From Hydrogenophaga sp. (lineage in GTDB: Bacteria; Pseudomonadota; Gammaproteobacteria; Burkholderiales; Burkholderiaceae_C), in NCBI GenBank assembly GCA_018333605.1, contig JAGXSV010000038.1, positions 1 through 35,336 on the forward strand: DNA of 35,336 nucleotides. The letters are read 5' to 3'. This document shows, piece after piece, positions 18,382 through 28,377 of this stretch. The translations under genes were made by a program, and so were the position numbers. Within the stretch, counting starts at the first letter, position 1; every line of letters starts with the position of its first letter. Under the pieces are notes generated by a model. That model searched no databases. It saw only the letters and a program-made list of their open reading frames with translations, and was not told the DNA's origin.

Positions 18382-19779
18382 TCAGCGACTTTCACGCTCG
18401 CGCGAGCGCGCAGCGGTGGTATTTGGAATCGATGCAGGGCTGGTGGTCAGCGGAACGGATGACGTCGGTGCGGCCGTGACGGGTTGTGACGTCTGGGCGG
18501 TCATTTGCATGATCTTGTCCAGCGGCAAGTACAGCAAGTTGGAACCCGCCTTGGTATCCACCAATACCTTGGTGACGTTGGAATAAATTTCCTGCATGGC
18601 GTCCGTGTACATGCGCTCGCGGGTAACCTGTGGCGCTTTCTGGTACTCGACCAGTACCGAACGGAAACGCTGCGAATCACCTTCTGCCTGGGCCACGATG
18701 CGGGCACGGTAGCCTTCGGCCTCCTCCGTCAATCGCGATGCAGCACCGCGAGCGCGCGGAACCACGTCATTGGCGTAGGCCTCAGCTTCATTCTTTGCGC
18801 GTTCGCGCTCTTGCCCAGCCTTGAGCACATCGTCAAACGAAGCCTGTACCTGCTCTGGTGGGCGCACACCGCCCTGCTGAAGGTTGATACCAACCACCTC
18901 AATACCGACCTTGTAGCGGTCAAGAATGGTCTGCATCAATACCCGAACGCGAGGGGCAATCTGGTCTCGCTCCTCGGCAAGTGCCGCATCCATTCTCATC
19001 TTGCCGATCACTTCACGAACCGCCGTCTCAGCAGCTTTCACCACCGATGCGTCAGGGTCGCGGCTTTCAAACAAAAAGGCGCGGGCATCGTTCAAGCGGT
19101 ACTGCACGGCAAACTTGATCTCGACAATGTTTTGATCAATCGTCAACATCGCCGAGTCGCGCAGGCCAGTCGCCGGCAACACCGTGTCTCCCCCAACATC
19201 AACAGAGCGGATCTGGGTTACAAAAACCGTCTCATGGCGCTGGATCGGGTACGGCAAACGCCAGTTGAAACCTGCGCCGACCGAGCTGTGGTATTTGCCG
19301 AACTGGGTGATGACAGCCTGCTGGCCTTCTTGCACGATGAAGAAACCCGTGCCCAGCCAAACCAGCGCAGCAACACCAGCCACCAAGCCGACGCCGATAC
19401 CCGTGCTCTTGGGGCTGGGGTTAAAACCCGACATGCCACTACCACCACCGCCGCCGCCAGAGCCACTGCCGCCACCCTTGCCACCCAGCAGGCCGCCGAG
19501 CTTGCGGTTGAAGTCGCGCCACAGTTCGTCCAGGTCTGGTGGCCCCTGGTTGGAACCCTGCGCCTTGGACGGCCGTTGTTCGCGCGGAGGTTGACGCCCT
19601 TCGTCTTCACGCCCCGCTTCAGGCTCCTTGGGGGCACCGCCATCACCGTCACCACGACCCCAGCGGGGATCGTTCAAATTGAACATGCCGAGCAATGCAC
19701 GCGCGGCCCCACGGCCAGAACCCGGCAGGCCACCGCTGTTGCGCGAATCGCGCGAAGAATTATTCAGGTTCACGTCCAT
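18382..19779 (-). CDS. hflK: FtsH modulator, SPFH protein HflK
   Basis: The 465-residue protein, taken from the ATG at 19779, is the larger partner of HflC in the FtsH-associated membrane cage. Residues 35-95 hold FNLNDPRWGRGDG and charged low-complexity sequence, 95-118 are almost all Gly, Ser and Lys, a transmembrane helix spans about 127-149, and the SPFH domain starts at VQEGQQAVITQFGKY. A coiled helical part (KAGQERERAKNEAEAYAND) and an Ala/Thr/Ser-rich tail follow. Upstream codons are open but overlap hflX, so the 19779 start is preferred. The poly-glycine stretch is longer than in E. coli HflK from memory. Confidence 0.94.
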   Translation of the reverse strand: MDVNLNNSSRDSRNSGGLPGSGRGAARALLGMFNLNDPRWGRGDGDGGAPKEPEAGREDEGRQPPREQRPSKAQGSNQGPPDLDELWRDFNRKLGGLLGGKGGGSGSGGGGGGSGMSGFNPSPKSTGIGVGLVAGVAALVWLGTGFFIVQEGQQAVITQFGKYHSSVGAGFNWRLPYPIQRHETVFVTQIRSVDVGGDTVLPATGLRDSAMLTIDQNIVEIKFAVQYRLNDARAFLFESRDPDASVVKAAETAVREVIGKMRMDAALAEERDQIAPRVRVLMQTILDRYKVGIEVVGINLQQGGVRPPEQVQASFDDVLKAGQERERAKNEAEAYANDVVPRARGAASRLTEEAEGYRARIVAQAEGDSQRFRSVLVEYQKAPQVTRERMYTDAMQEIYSNVTKVLVDTKAGSNLLYLPLDKIMQMTAQTSQPVTAAPTSSVPLTTSPASIPNTTAARSRERESR

Positions 19780-19825
19780 GTGTTGCCAACTTTTATACGA
19801 AACAAAACCACCACATTGTGCCCAA

Positions 19826-21046
19826 TCAGGGCAACGCATTTTCGATACCGTCCAACGACCCTTGTCCATCCGGGAGCATGTCAACGGCCTGAGCGAGCAC
19901 CCGATCGGCCAGCATGCCGCGCAGCTCGGCGAGCCCCTGCCCACTGCGAGCGCTCACGTAGATACGAGGCACCGATTGCCCGTCCAGTTCCATCAAATCC
20001 ACCAAAGCCGACGGAATTGTTGCAGGATCCATGGCGTCCAGCTTGTTGAACACCAAAACCTGCGGGACGTGGTCTGCGCCGATGTCTTTCAGCACGCCCA
20101 TCACCGAGGCGATTTGTTCAGGGTGCGCAGGGTTGGACGCATCCACCACATGCAGCAACAGGTCAGCGTCTACAGCCTCTTGGAGCGTGGCAGCAAAAGC
20201 GTCCACCAGACCGTGTGGCAGGTCACGAATGAAACCCACCGTGTCCGACAACGACACCGAGCGCCCCGCCTCACCAAGGTAGAGCTGGCGCGTCGTGGTA
20301 TCCAGCGTGGCAAACAACTGGTCTGCCGCATAGGCACGCGCTTTCACCAACCCATTGAACAGCGACGACTTGCCTGCGTTGGTGTAGCCCACCAGAGATA
20401 TGTTGAACGCGTCGCGGCGTTCGCGTTGGCGCCGTTGGGTTGCTCGCTGCTTCTTTACCTTGCCCAGGCGCTCTTTGGTGCGCTTGATGGCTTCACTGAT
20501 CAATCGGCGATCCAACTCGATTTGCTTTTCGCCTGGGCCGCCGCGCATGCCGATACCGCCGCTCTGGCGTTCCAAGTGAGACCAGCGGCGCACCAGCCGG
20601 GTCGACAGGTACTGCAGGCGGGCAAGCTCAACCTGCAGCTTTCCTTCGTGGCTGCGGGCACGCTGCGCAAAAATTTCCAGTATGAGGAGTGTCCGGTCGT
20701 TAACGGGGATGCCCAGGTGCCGCTCGAGGTTGCGCTGTTGCGCCGGGCTCAAGGCTTGGTCAAACAGGACCTCGGAAGCTCCAGTTGACAGCGCCAGCAA
20801 CTTGATTTCGTCGGCCTTGCCCGATCCCACAAACAATGCAGGGTCGGGCGCCCTACGTTTGCAGCTGACACGATCGGCAACGGTGTATCCCGCGGTTTGG
20901 GCCAACAACCCGAGTTCTTCAAGCTCGCCGTCGAAGTGCGGAATGCCGAAATCAACACCCACCAGAATAACCGAGGGCGCAGCAGAGATGGAGGAAGGGG
21001 AATTCAAATCAGTCAAACTGAATGCAGCCGCAGCGCCTGACCGCAA
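19826..21046 (-). CDS. hflX: ribosome-splitting GTPase HflX
   Basis: The product, up to 406 residues, is a heat-shock-linked GTPase that binds the 50S subunit and splits stalled ribosomes. The N-terminal HflX domain is followed by the signature GGIGMRGGPGEKQIELDRR (163-181), a basic linker rich in Arg and Lys, and the G domain with G1 GYTNAGKSS (220-228), DTVGF as G3 and NKLD as G4. The start is uncertain: TTG at 21046 gives MRSGAAAAFSLTDLNSP, and a second in-frame TTG follows at 21004. Neither has a strong ribosome-binding site. hfq lies 39 bases upstream. Confidence 0.92.
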   Translation of the reverse strand: MRSGAAAAFSLTDLNSPSSISAAPSVILVGVDFGIPHFDGELEELGLLAQTAGYTVADRVSCKRRAPDPALFVGSGKADEIKLLALSTGASEVLFDQALSPAQQRNLERHLGIPVNDRTLLILEIFAQRARSHEGKLQVELARLQYLSTRLVRRWSHLERQSGGIGMRGGPGEKQIELDRRLISEAIKRTKERLGKVKKQRATQRRQRERRDAFNISLVGYTNAGKSSLFNGLVKARAYAADQLFATLDTTTRQLYLGEAGRSVSLSDTVGFIRDLPHGLVDAFAATLQEAVDADLLLHVVDASNPAHPEQIASVMGVLKDIGADHVPQVLVFNKLDAMDPATIPSALVDLMELDGQSVPRIYVSARSGQGLAELRGMLADRVLAQAVDMLPDGQGSLDGIENALP

Positions 21047-21085
21047 CCGAACGCAGCATGAGGTCTGGCGACATCAGGGACCGAT

Positions 21086-21337
21086 TCAAGTCGCGGCAGG
21101 CTCGTCTGATCCCGCTGCAGAAAACTGCACAGGGCGGCCAGGCACGATGGTGGAAATGGCGTGCTTGTAGACCATCTGGGTCACCGTGTTGCGCAGCAAC
21201 ACCACGTACTGGTCAAAAGATTCAATCTGACCCTGAAGCTTGATGCCGTTGACCAGGTAGATCGAAACAGGAACATGTTCTCGGCGAAGCTGGTTCAGAA
21301 AGGGATCTTGCAAGAGTTGGCCTTTGTTATTGCTCAC
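21086..21337 (-). CDS. hfq: RNA chaperone Hfq
   Basis: The 83-residue Sm-like protein forms a hexameric ring that pairs small RNAs with messages. The Sm1 motif spans [27 protein letters not shown] in part, and Sm2 reads [10 protein letters not shown] with the conserved YKH residues. The GTG at 21337 is chosen because GGAG lies six bases before it and it gives the usual start [18 protein letters not shown] six codons upstream would extend it without support. A short Ala-rich tail ends the protein, which is normal in betaproteobacteria. It lies between der and hflX, and the upstream gap contains a stem-loop. Confidence 0.95.
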   Translation of the reverse strand: MSNNKGQLLQDPFLNQLRREHVPVSIYLVNGIKLQGQIESFDQYVVLLRNTVTQMVYKHAISTIVPGRPVQFSAAGSDEPAAT

Positions 21338-21391
21338 GATATGCTCCGTGTTCAAATGAAGTTAGTAGGGATCGAACCTTACCACACTGCG

Positions 21392-21417
21392 GAACAGCGG
21401 GAGGCTTTCCGCTGTTC
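21392..21417 (-). promoter_or_regulatory. intercistronic stem-loop between der and hfq
   Basis: GAACAGCGG and CCGCTGTTC form a perfect 9-bp stem with an 8-base loop, extendable to 11 bp with one G-U pair. It starts five bases past the der stop codon and lies about 54 bases before the hfq start. No T tract follows, so it may be an RNA-processing or stabilising element or an attenuator rather than a simple terminator. Confidence 0.45.
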
Positions 21418-21422
21418 ACACA

Positions 21423-22757
21423 TCAGTCCTTGAAGGGATTGGTCGAAGTTTTGAATTCGATGCGCAACGGCGTGCCCACGAGGTCAAACGCCTTGCGGAA
21501 ACGCCCTTCCAGAAACCGTTTGTAGGACTCTGGCACGTGTTCCAGTGAGTTGCCGTGGATCACGATCACTGGTGGGTTCATGCCGCCTTGGTGCGCGTAG
21601 CGCAGCTTGGGCCGGAACATGCCCCCGCGCTGCGGCGCCTGAAACGCCACCGCTTCCAGCAGCAGGCGCGTCAGCACGGGCGTGGACATCTTGCGCATGG
21701 CAGAGGCGTGTGCCAGGCCTATCGACTTCCACACTGGGGCAAGGCCTTGCCGCTTCTGGGCCGAAATCAAGTGCAGTGAGGCAAACTTTAGAAAAGCCAG
21801 ACGGGTTTCAATTTGCCGCTCGACCTGTTCGCGCTGGTAGGCGTCCACCGCATCCCATTTGTTGATGGCGATGACCACCGCACGGCCGCTCTCCAGAATG
21901 AAGCCGGCAATGTGTGCATCCTGGTCGGTCACACCCTGGGTGGCATCCAGCAGCAGCAACACGACGTGGGCATTCTCGATCGCCTGCAGCGTTTTGACGA
22001 CGGAGAATTTCTCGATCGCTTCGAACACCCGGCCCTTGCGGCGAATGCCAGCCGTGTCGATCAGTTCAAACTTTTGCCCGTTGCGCTCAAACGGCACAGA
22101 AATGGCGTCCCGGGTGGTGCCCGGCATGTCAAAAGCCACCAGTCGCTCTTCGCCGAGCCAGGCGTTGATGAGGGTGGACTTGCCCACGTTGGGCCGCCCG
22201 GCAACCGCCAGACGAATCACCGTGGGGTCTACCGGCTCCTCTTCTTCACCCTCGGTCGAAAAGCCCGGGATGCTTTCCAGTGCCTTCTCCAGCATGGATC
22301 GGATACCCTGACCGTGGGCGCCCGACACGGGCATGACTTCACCCAGGCCCAACTCGAAGAACTCAACGAGTTGAAGGCCTTGGGTCATGCCCTCGGCCTT
22401 GTTGGCCACCAGCACCGTGGGCTTGCCCAGGCGGCGCAGATACTGCGCAATTTCGTGGTCCTGGGCACTGATACCCGCGCGTGCATCCACCACAAAAATG
22501 ACCACATCCGACTCGGCCACAGCCTGCCGGGTCTGCTTGGCCATTTCGCGGTAGATGCCTTCGCTCGCATCGGGCTCAAAGCCACCGGTGTCGATGACGA
22601 TGTACTCGCTGGAACCCATGCGACCGTTGCCATAGTGGCGGTCACGGGTCAGACCGGCAAAGTCGGCAACGATGGCGTCGCGTGAACTCGTCAGGCGGTT
22701 AAACAGGGTGGACTTGCCCACATTGGGGCGGCCCACCAGGGCGATGACGGGTTTCAC
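21423..22757 (-). CDS. der: ribosome-assembly GTPase Der (EngA)
   Basis: The 444-residue protein has two tandem G domains, unique to this family, needed for 50S ribosomal subunit maturation. The first has G1 GRPNVGKS (9-16), DTGGF and NKAE; the second has G1 GRPNVGKS (187-194), [17 protein letters not shown] and NKWD. An acidic linker ([10 protein letters not shown]) separates them. A C-terminal KH-like domain (about 355-440) ends the protein. Length is standard. It follows bamB by 55 bases, and bamB-der is the same order as in E. coli. Confidence 0.96.
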   Translation of the reverse strand: MKPVIALVGRPNVGKSTLFNRLTSSRDAIVADFAGLTRDRHYGNGRMGSSEYIVIDTGGFEPDASEGIYREMAKQTRQAVAESDVVIFVVDARAGISAQDHEIAQYLRRLGKPTVLVANKAEGMTQGLQLVEFFELGLGEVMPVSGAHGQGIRSMLEKALESIPGFSTEGEEEEPVDPTVIRLAVAGRPNVGKSTLINAWLGEERLVAFDMPGTTRDAISVPFERNGQKFELIDTAGIRRKGRVFEAIEKFSVVKTLQAIENAHVVLLLLDATQGVTDQDAHIAGFILESGRAVVIAINKWDAVDAYQREQVERQIETRLAFLKFASLHLISAQKRQGLAPVWKSIGLAHASAMRKMSTPVLTRLLLEAVAFQAPQRGGMFRPKLRYAHQGGMNPPVIVIHGNSLEHVPESYKRFLEGRFRKAFDLVGTPLRIEFKTSTNPFKD

Positions 22758-22812
22758 GGAAAAGGCTTTCGTTCAGGACACCATGTGCAACACGCACACA
22801 ATCGTCAATTCG

Positions 22813-23982
22813 TTATTGGGGACGCCAGGCGAAGACACCGCCATTGCGCGTCTGCACCACCAAGGCGTCACCTGCGAGCACCGGCGCCACCAAAATGGCA
22901 GAGCCGTCGGCAGTCAGGCGGGTCATTTCGGTCCCATCTTCACGCGACAGCAAGTGCACAAGACCCAGACTGTCCCCGAGCGCCACCACGCGGCCAACGG
23001 CCATGGGTGCGGTCAGGCCACGGTGTTTCAACCGGTCTACCTGCCAGCCGCTTTCGCCGCTGGTGCGCTGCCAGGCCAACACACGCCCATCGGATTCGGT
23101 GCCGAAAACCAAACGGTCGTCACCGTGCACGCCTGTGGTGCCCTGCGCGGGCCGCGCCCAAGCCACCGTGCCACCACCGGCGTCAATACAAGCCACTGCG
23201 GCCGAATAGGCGCGGGCACAAACGCTGTTGCCTACCCGGCTGACGGGGCCCACCACATCGACCAGACGCTCGACCTCATTGGTGCCGCGCGACGTGGCCA
23301 CCGGGGCGTCCCAGCGAATCGAGCCATTGAGCGGATTCAGACCGACCAAGCGGCCGGCCAAACCTGCCACCAAGGTATCGCCCACGGCAATCAGGGCACC
23401 ACCCTGGCTCAGCACCAACGGCTCGGCAGGGCGGGACTGGACCCACAACCGTGCCCCGGTCTGACCATCAAAGGCCCGTACCGTGCGGTCTGCGGTCAAC
23501 ACGAACACGCGCTTGCCAGCCACCAGTGGGGCTGTAAACGAGCGAGCAGGCAGGCGCACACGCCAAATTTCTTTGCCTTCACGAATGGTCACAAGGTCGT
23601 TGCTTCGCGTGATCACCGCAGCCAAATCACCGTCTGAGCCCACGCCGACAGCGATCGGTTGGGCCAGATTCAGACGCCAGACGTCTTTGCCAGTTGCGGC
23701 GTCCAACGCCACCACCGTGCCGGAACCGCCCGCAGCAAACACACGACCGGACACAGCGCGCGGCGCCAACATGGCGTGGGACGCGCCCACCTGCGCAGAC
23801 CAGGCCAACGTGGTGCCCATGAGAGCGGCCACGGGTGCAAGCTGGGCGGGCTTGGGTTTCTCCGGGCCTGATGAGCATGCCGTGAGCACCAACGCGATCA
23901 CGGCACCCGATACAACCCATGCCGAACGGCTCAGCCCCCCGCGCACCCCACGAAGCCCACGAAGCCCACGCAGCGCGCTCAT
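22813..23982 (-). CDS. bamB: outer-membrane assembly lipoprotein BamB
   Basis: The 389-residue lipoprotein is a beta-propeller subunit of the BAM complex that inserts beta-barrel proteins in the outer membrane. The signal peptide ends in the lipobox LTAC with the lipidated cysteine at C36. PQQ-like propeller repeats follow, for example VVALDAATGKDVWRLNLAQP, VRAFDGQTGARLWVQSRP and LVGLNPLNGSIRWDAPV. The N terminus is unusual, LRGLRGLRGVRGG, encoded by a short tandem DNA repeat near 23950-23975. The start ATG overlaps the stop of yfgM (ATGA). An upstream open frame was rejected since it lies within yfgM. Confidence 0.93.
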   Translation of the reverse strand: MSALRGLRGLRGVRGGLSRSAWVVSGAVIALVLTACSSGPEKPKPAQLAPVAALMGTTLAWSAQVGASHAMLAPRAVSGRVFAAGGSGTVVALDAATGKDVWRLNLAQPIAVGVGSDGDLAAVITRSNDLVTIREGKEIWRVRLPARSFTAPLVAGKRVFVLTADRTVRAFDGQTGARLWVQSRPAEPLVLSQGGALIAVGDTLVAGLAGRLVGLNPLNGSIRWDAPVATSRGTNEVERLVDVVGPVSRVGNSVCARAYSAAVACIDAGGGTVAWARPAQGTTGVHGDDRLVFGTESDGRVLAWQRTSGESGWQVDRLKHRGLTAPMAVGRVVALGDSLGLVHLLSREDGTEMTRLTADGSAILVAPVLAGDALVVQTRNGGVFAWRPQ

Positions 23983-24653
23983 CGTGCCACCTCTGCCGTG
24001 GTGGCAAGACTGGACACCGAAACACCCAGCGAAGCCAGCTTGACTTCCACCAGTCGGCGGTATTCCGCGCGGTCGCTCAAACCGAGCCAAGCAGCCTGGT
24101 ACTGCGCCTTGGCCTCTTCGGTTTTGCCCAGGGCCATGAACACGTCGCCCCGGCGGTCTGCCACCAGAGGCTCAAACGACTTCGGCACCGGCGCTTCCAG
24201 GGTCTTGAGGGCCTGATCGAAAGCTTTGGCTTCGATGTCCAAGGCCACCAAGCGCAAGCGGGCCACGGCCTTGTAAGCATCGTCCGAAGCTTTCTCAGCC
24301 ACCCAGGACAGGGCAGCCCGCGCGCCATCGGTCTTGCCAGCATCAAACAGCGTCTTGCCGGCCAGCAACCCGCCCTGTGCTGCAAAGGTGGTGCCGCCAA
24401 ACTTTTCTTTCATGTCAGACAGCGCGCGTTCCATCCGTTCGGCATCGCTGGCTACAGCCGCCCGCTCCATTTCGTCGTACAGTGCAGCCGCCTTGGTGGC
24501 TTGGCTGCGCTGCCAGTAGTTCCAACCGTTCCAGGCCGCCAATGAGCCAAACACAGCAATCAGCACCCAAGTGATGAGGTTGCCGTACCGAGCCCAGAAG
24601 TGTTTGATCTGGTCGAGTTGTTCCTGCTCTTCGAGGTCGAGGTGTTTGGCCAT
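23979..24653 (-). CDS. yfgM: YfgM-like tetratricopeptide membrane protein
   Basis: The 224-residue protein has a cytosolic N terminus (MAKHLDLEEQEQLDQIKHFWARYG), one transmembrane helix (about 26-46, LITWVLIAVFGSLAAWNGWNYW) and a periplasmic TPR-like helical domain with repeated Ala-rich helices. YfgM in E. coli works with the chaperone PpiD at the Sec translocon. Genes hisS-yfgM-bamB-der are in the same order as in E. coli. The stop codon overlaps the bamB start. The name follows this synteny and architecture. Confidence 0.9.
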   Translation of the reverse strand: MAKHLDLEEQEQLDQIKHFWARYGNLITWVLIAVFGSLAAWNGWNYWQRSQATKAAALYDEMERAAVASDAERMERALSDMKEKFGGTTFAAQGGLLAGKTLFDAGKTDGARAALSWVAEKASDDAYKAVARLRLVALDIEAKAFDQALKTLEAPVPKSFEPLVADRRGDVFMALGKTEEAKAQYQAAWLGLSDRAEYRRLVEVKLASLGVSVSSLATTAEVAR

Positions 24654-24713
24654 GGGTGCTTATGGGTGAATGACAGAGGATTGTAGGCGGCGGCCCGCAA
24701 CGGGTGAATGCGG

Positions 24714-26024
24714 TCAAGCGCCGCGCAAGAGATTGGCCCACTGCGCCACATCGGCCAGTGGCTGCAGGGTCTGGGGTGAAAGGTCGGTACCGGCCTGACC
24801 GGGTCTTGGGGTCCGCAACGGCTTCAAAGCCAGCATGCCCTGTTGCAACTCGTCCGCACCAAAGATCAAGGCGAAACGGGCGCCACTGGCGTCGGCCTTC
24901 TTGAACTGAGATTTCATGCTGCCCATACCCTCGGCACCGCCAGCGTGCATCTGCACCGACACACCAGCCTGGCGCAGCGCACGCAGCACCGGCATGACCA
25001 GCGGCACGCTGGCCGCATCGGGAACCACAGCGTAGGCGTCCGGCGTGGGTGGTTCCGGCAAAAGGCCCTGCTCTTTGAGCAATTCCAGAATGCGCTCCAT
25101 GCCCAGTGCCCAGCCAACCGCGGGCGCGGCCTTGCCGCCAATTTGTTCAAACAGGCCGTCGTAGCGGCCTCCCGCGCACACCGTACCCTGCGAACCGAGC
25201 TGTGTGGTCACAAACTCGAATACCGACAGGTTGTAGTAGTCCATGCCACGCACCAGGCGCGGGTTGATACGGTAGGCAAGGCCGTGAGCGTCCAGCAAAC
25301 CACGCAGCCGACTGAAGTGGTCGAGCGACTCGGCACCCAGATAGTCCATCAGCCGCGGCGCGCCATTGACCAAATCTTGCATGGCCGGGTTTTTGGTGTC
25401 CAGAATGCGCAAGGGGTTGCTGTGCAGTCGCCGCTTGGCATCTTCGTCAAGCTGGTCGGCATGGCCTTCCAGGTAAGCAATGAGCGCCTGGCGGTGGGCC
25501 ATGCGCTCGGCCGGCTGACCCAGGCTGTTGATTTCCAGCTCAATGCCGGTCAACCCCAGTTCAGCCCACAGATCGCAGGCGAGCACGATGAGCTCGGCAT
25601 CCACATCTGGCCCGGCAAAACCGAGGGCTTCAGCGCCAAACTGGTGAAACTGGCGGTAACGTCCACGCTGCGGGCGCTCATGGCGAAACATGGAGCCCAT
25701 GTAGTACAGACGCTTGCCGCCATCGTACAGCATGGACGCCTCCACCACGGCGCGCACCACACCGGCGGTGTTTTCAGGCCGCAGGGTGAGCTGCTCACCG
25801 TTCAGACGGTCTTCAAAGGAGTACATCTCCTTTTCGACGATGTCGGTCACCTCACCCAGGCCGCGAACGAACAGCGCCGTGGGCTCCACGATGGGCGTGC
25901 GCATATTGCGGTAGCCATAGCGGCGCATCAGCGCACGCAGCGTGTCTTCCAGCCACTCCCAGTGCGCGGACGCCGGAGGTGCAATGTCGTTCATGCCTTT
26001 GACGGCGGTCAGTTTTTCTGCCAT
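24714..26024 (-). CDS. hisS: histidyl-tRNA synthetase
   Basis: The 436-residue class II synthetase charges tRNA-His. Motif 2 is present as [22 protein letters not shown] in part (107-128, key R114 and E116), the family-specific motif as [13 protein letters not shown], and motif 3 near [12 protein letters not shown]. The anticodon-binding domain occupies the last 90 residues. The start at 26024 gives [17 protein letters not shown], the normal beginning; codons upstream are open but unlike the family. The gap from ispG is 80 bases and contains an inverted repeat. This is distinct from hisZ, which lacks the catalytic residues. Confidence 0.96.
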   Translation of the reverse strand: MAEKLTAVKGMNDIAPPASAHWEWLEDTLRALMRRYGYRNMRTPIVEPTALFVRGLGEVTDIVEKEMYSFEDRLNGEQLTLRPENTAGVVRAVVEASMLYDGGKRLYYMGSMFRHERPQRGRYRQFHQFGAEALGFAGPDVDAELIVLACDLWAELGLTGIELEINSLGQPAERMAHRQALIAYLEGHADQLDEDAKRRLHSNPLRILDTKNPAMQDLVNGAPRLMDYLGAESLDHFSRLRGLLDAHGLAYRINPRLVRGMDYYNLSVFEFVTTQLGSQGTVCAGGRYDGLFEQIGGKAAPAVGWALGMERILELLKEQGLLPEPPTPDAYAVVPDAASVPLVMPVLRALRQAGVSVQMHAGGAEGMGSMKSQFKKADASGARFALIFGADELQQGMLALKPLRTPRPGQAGTDLSPQTLQPLADVAQWANLLRGA

Positions 26025-26083
26025 GGATAGTCTTGCGTGTGAGGCACGGCTCCCTGCTGGAGCGGGCCACCGGGCGGCTCGCT

Positions 26084-26098
26084 GGACCTTCAAGGTCC
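26084..26098 (-). promoter_or_regulatory. inverted repeat between ispG and hisS
   Basis: GGACCTT-C-AAGGTCC is a 15-base dyad six bases after the ispG stop codon. As RNA it can form a 5-bp stem with a 5-base loop. No T tract follows. It could be an intercistronic processing signal or an operator; hisS begins about 60 bases further on. Confidence 0.3.
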
Positions 26099-26104
26099 GC
26101 TCAG

Positions 26105-27412
26105 TCAGGCTGCGGTGCCGTACCGTTTTTCAATGTAGTTTTCAACAATCTGCTGAAATTCGTGCGCGATGCGGTCACCGCGCAGCGTCAGCGCCTTTTC
26201 ACCGTCAATATAGACCGGCGCGGCGGGCGCCTCGCCGGTTCCAGGAAGGCTGATGCCAATGTCGGCGTGCTTGCTTTCGCCGGGTCCGTTGACGATACAC
26301 CCCATCACCGCGAGCTTGAGGTTCTCCACGCCGGGGTAACGCACACGCCAGACCGGCATGGAGCCGCGCAGGAAGTCGTCAATCTGCTTCGCCAACTCCT
26401 GAAAGGTGGTGCTGGTGGTGCGACCGCAGCCGGGACAAGCAGTCACGCTGGGCACAAACGCACGCATGCCCAGCGCCTGCAATATTTCCAGCGCAATCAC
26501 CACCTCTTGGGTGCGCGACTCACCCGGCTGCGGCGTGAGCGACACACGAATGGTGTCGCCAATGCCCTGCTGCAGCAGCACCGACAATGCGGCAGCCGAA
26601 GCCACGGCTCCTTTGGTACCCATGCCGGCTTCGGTCAGACCGAGGTGCAGGGGGTAGTCGCATCGCAGCGCCAGCGCTTGGTAAACCGCAATCAGGTCTT
26701 GCACGCCGCTGACCTTGCACGACAACGTGATGTTGTTACCGCTCAACCCTATGGCTTCGGCCTTTTCCGCTGAATCGAGCGCCGAAGTGATCAAGGCCTC
26801 GTACATCACCTGGCGCACATCCCAAGGCTGGCTGCGTTTGGCGTTCACGTCCATCAGGCGGGCGAGCAGATCTTGGTCCAGGCTGCCCCAGTTCACCCCA
26901 ACGCGAATCGCTTTGTTGTGTCGCGCCGCGATTTCCACCATTTGGCCAAACTGGCGATCGCCCTTGTCGCCGCGACCGACATTGCCCGGGTTGATGCGGT
27001 ACTTGGACAGCGCCTCGGCACAAGCGGGGTGGTCGCTCAGCAAACGGTGACCGTTGTAATGAAAATCCCCGATCAGCGGCACGTCCACACCCATGCGGTC
27101 CAGTTGCTCCCGGATGTAAGGCACCGCCTTGGCTGCTTCGTCGTTGTTGACCGTGATCCGCACCAATTCGGAGCCAGCCAGGGCCAGTTCCTTCACCTGA
27201 ATGGCGGTAGCTACCGCATCGGCAGTGTCGGTGTTGGTCATGGATTGCACCCGCACCGGTGCACCACCGCCCACGGTCACGTGCCGATCGCCCCAAGACA
27301 CAACGCCCGGACGGGTGTTGCGCTGCAGCACACGGCTCAGGGGAATGGGCCGCGCCCCGGCATTTTCAGACGAGGTGGCAGTGGCCAGATCAACCCGTTC
27401 GACATGTTCCAT
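26105..27412 (-). CDS. ispG: 4-hydroxy-3-methylbut-2-en-1-yl diphosphate synthase (flavodoxin)
   Basis: The 435-residue iron-sulfur enzyme makes HMBPP from MEcPP in the non-mevalonate isoprenoid pathway. The N-terminal TIM-barrel part has [11 protein letters not shown] and ELVRITVNN. The C-terminal 4Fe-4S domain holds C326 and C329 (ACPGCGRTT) and C372 (GCIVNGPGE), with the nearby glutamate E379 as the fourth ligand or catalytic residue known in the family. An insert between the two domains, usual in the longer bacterial forms, is seen. It begins two bases after the rodZ stop codon. Order rodZ-ispG-hisS is conserved across proteobacteria. Confidence 0.96.
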   Translation of the reverse strand: MEHVERVDLATATSSENAGARPIPLSRVLQRNTRPGVVSWGDRHVTVGGGAPVRVQSMTNTDTADAVATAIQVKELALAGSELVRITVNNDEAAKAVPYIREQLDRMGVDVPLIGDFHYNGHRLLSDHPACAEALSKYRINPGNVGRGDKGDRQFGQMVEIAARHNKAIRVGVNWGSLDQDLLARLMDVNAKRSQPWDVRQVMYEALITSALDSAEKAEAIGLSGNNITLSCKVSGVQDLIAVYQALALRCDYPLHLGLTEAGMGTKGAVASAAALSVLLQQGIGDTIRVSLTPQPGESRTQEVVIALEILQALGMRAFVPSVTACPGCGRTTSTTFQELAKQIDDFLRGSMPVWRVRYPGVENLKLAVMGCIVNGPGESKHADIGISLPGTGEAPAAPVYIDGEKALTLRGDRIAHEFQQIVENYIEKRYGTAA

Positions 27413-27414
27413 GG

Positions 27415-28377
27415 TTATTTCACCTCAAAGCGGGCCACGCCGTTGCGGGCGAAAGACGTGGCGTCAAATGCGCGTCCGCGCACCAGCACATCCGCGTTAT
27501 CCACCCGACCAATCACCACCGCGTAAGGCGGAGCCGCCGAAAAATCCAACACCTCACCCGACTTGAGCATGCGCTGGATCACGACAACGCCCGCACCGTT
27601 CGTTACTTCCACCCAAGAATCCCCGGTGGCGCGAATCATCAGCAATGTGCTGGCGTCTGCCGCTTCAGTTGCGCCAGTTGCAGAAGGGATGGCCGGCGCT
27701 GCCACCGCCGACGCCGTGGCCGAGGTCGCGACAGTGGCAGTCGCAGTGGGCAATCCGGCCAGCAGTGCAGGCGCCATGGCCCCGCCTGCACCTGCTGCAT
27801 CAGCCGCCGCTGGCTGGGCCTGCGAAGTCGCGTCGGGGTTAGCACCCGCAGCGGGTTCCGAAAAAATCGGTGCAACCGATGGGCCGGGGACCACGTCGCC
27901 CGCAGGGGCGCTCGCTTCCGGCTCCGAAACCGTGGCCATGTAGGGAAAAAACACCAACACCAGAGCGCCCAGCATCAGCGCAATGGCGACCAGCACCGCG
28001 GGGCGCGAAAGCCAACCCACCGGGTTGGCCGATGCACCACCGGAAGCCGCCTTGAAGGGCGTGTTGATGGCCATGCCTGAGTCGCCCAGCTGGCGCGTGA
28101 CTCCGGCGGGAATTTGCTCAAGAATGGGCGCGGGGTCCACCTTGAGGTGTCGGCAGGCACTGGAGGCCAGCCCGCGCGCAAAGACCATGTCGGGCAGTTC
28201 GCTGTACCGCCCTGCTTCCAGCGCTTCCAGTTTTTTGACCGGAACCTTCAAGGCCGCAGCCAGCGCCGCGATGTGAAGCCCTGCCGCCTCCCGAGCCTGG
28301 CGCAGCAGCACCGGACGGGGCTCATCGCTGTTCGTCCCATCACGGGCAATCGCCTCTTGAGCTGACCATTCACTCAT
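27415..28377 (-). CDS. rodZ: cytoskeletal protein RodZ
   Basis: The product, 320 residues from ATG 28377, links MreB to the cell-wall machinery and sets rod shape. An N-terminal helix-turn-helix domain of the RodZ type (about 20-95, [30 protein letters not shown] in part) is followed by a single transmembrane helix (about 124-147), an Ala/Pro/Thr-rich periplasmic linker and a C-terminal DUF4115 beta domain (about 240-320, [22 protein letters not shown] in part). A start four codons upstream is possible. The start overlaps the pilF end by eight bases. The pair pilF-rodZ matches the order in other proteobacteria. Confidence 0.92.
   Translation of the reverse strand: MSEWSAQEAIARDGTNSDEPRPVLLRQAREAAGLHIAALAAALKVPVKKLEALEAGRYSELPDMVFARGLASSACRHLKVDPAPILEQIPAGVTRQLGDSGMAINTPFKAASGGASANPVGWLSRPAVLVAIALMLGALVLVFFPYMATVSEPEASAPAGDVVPGPSVAPIFSEPAAGANPDATSQAQPAAADAAGAGGAMAPALLAGLPTATATVATSATASAVAAPAIPSATGATEAADASTLLMIRATGDSWVEVTNGAGVVVIQRMLKSGEVLDFSAAPPYAVVIGRVDNADVLVRGRAFDATSFARNGVARFEVK

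Noticed and set aside
18505..20049. 514-codon frame opposite hflK and the hflX end
   Set aside because: Antisense to clear SPFH and GTPase genes and lacks any recognisable domain.
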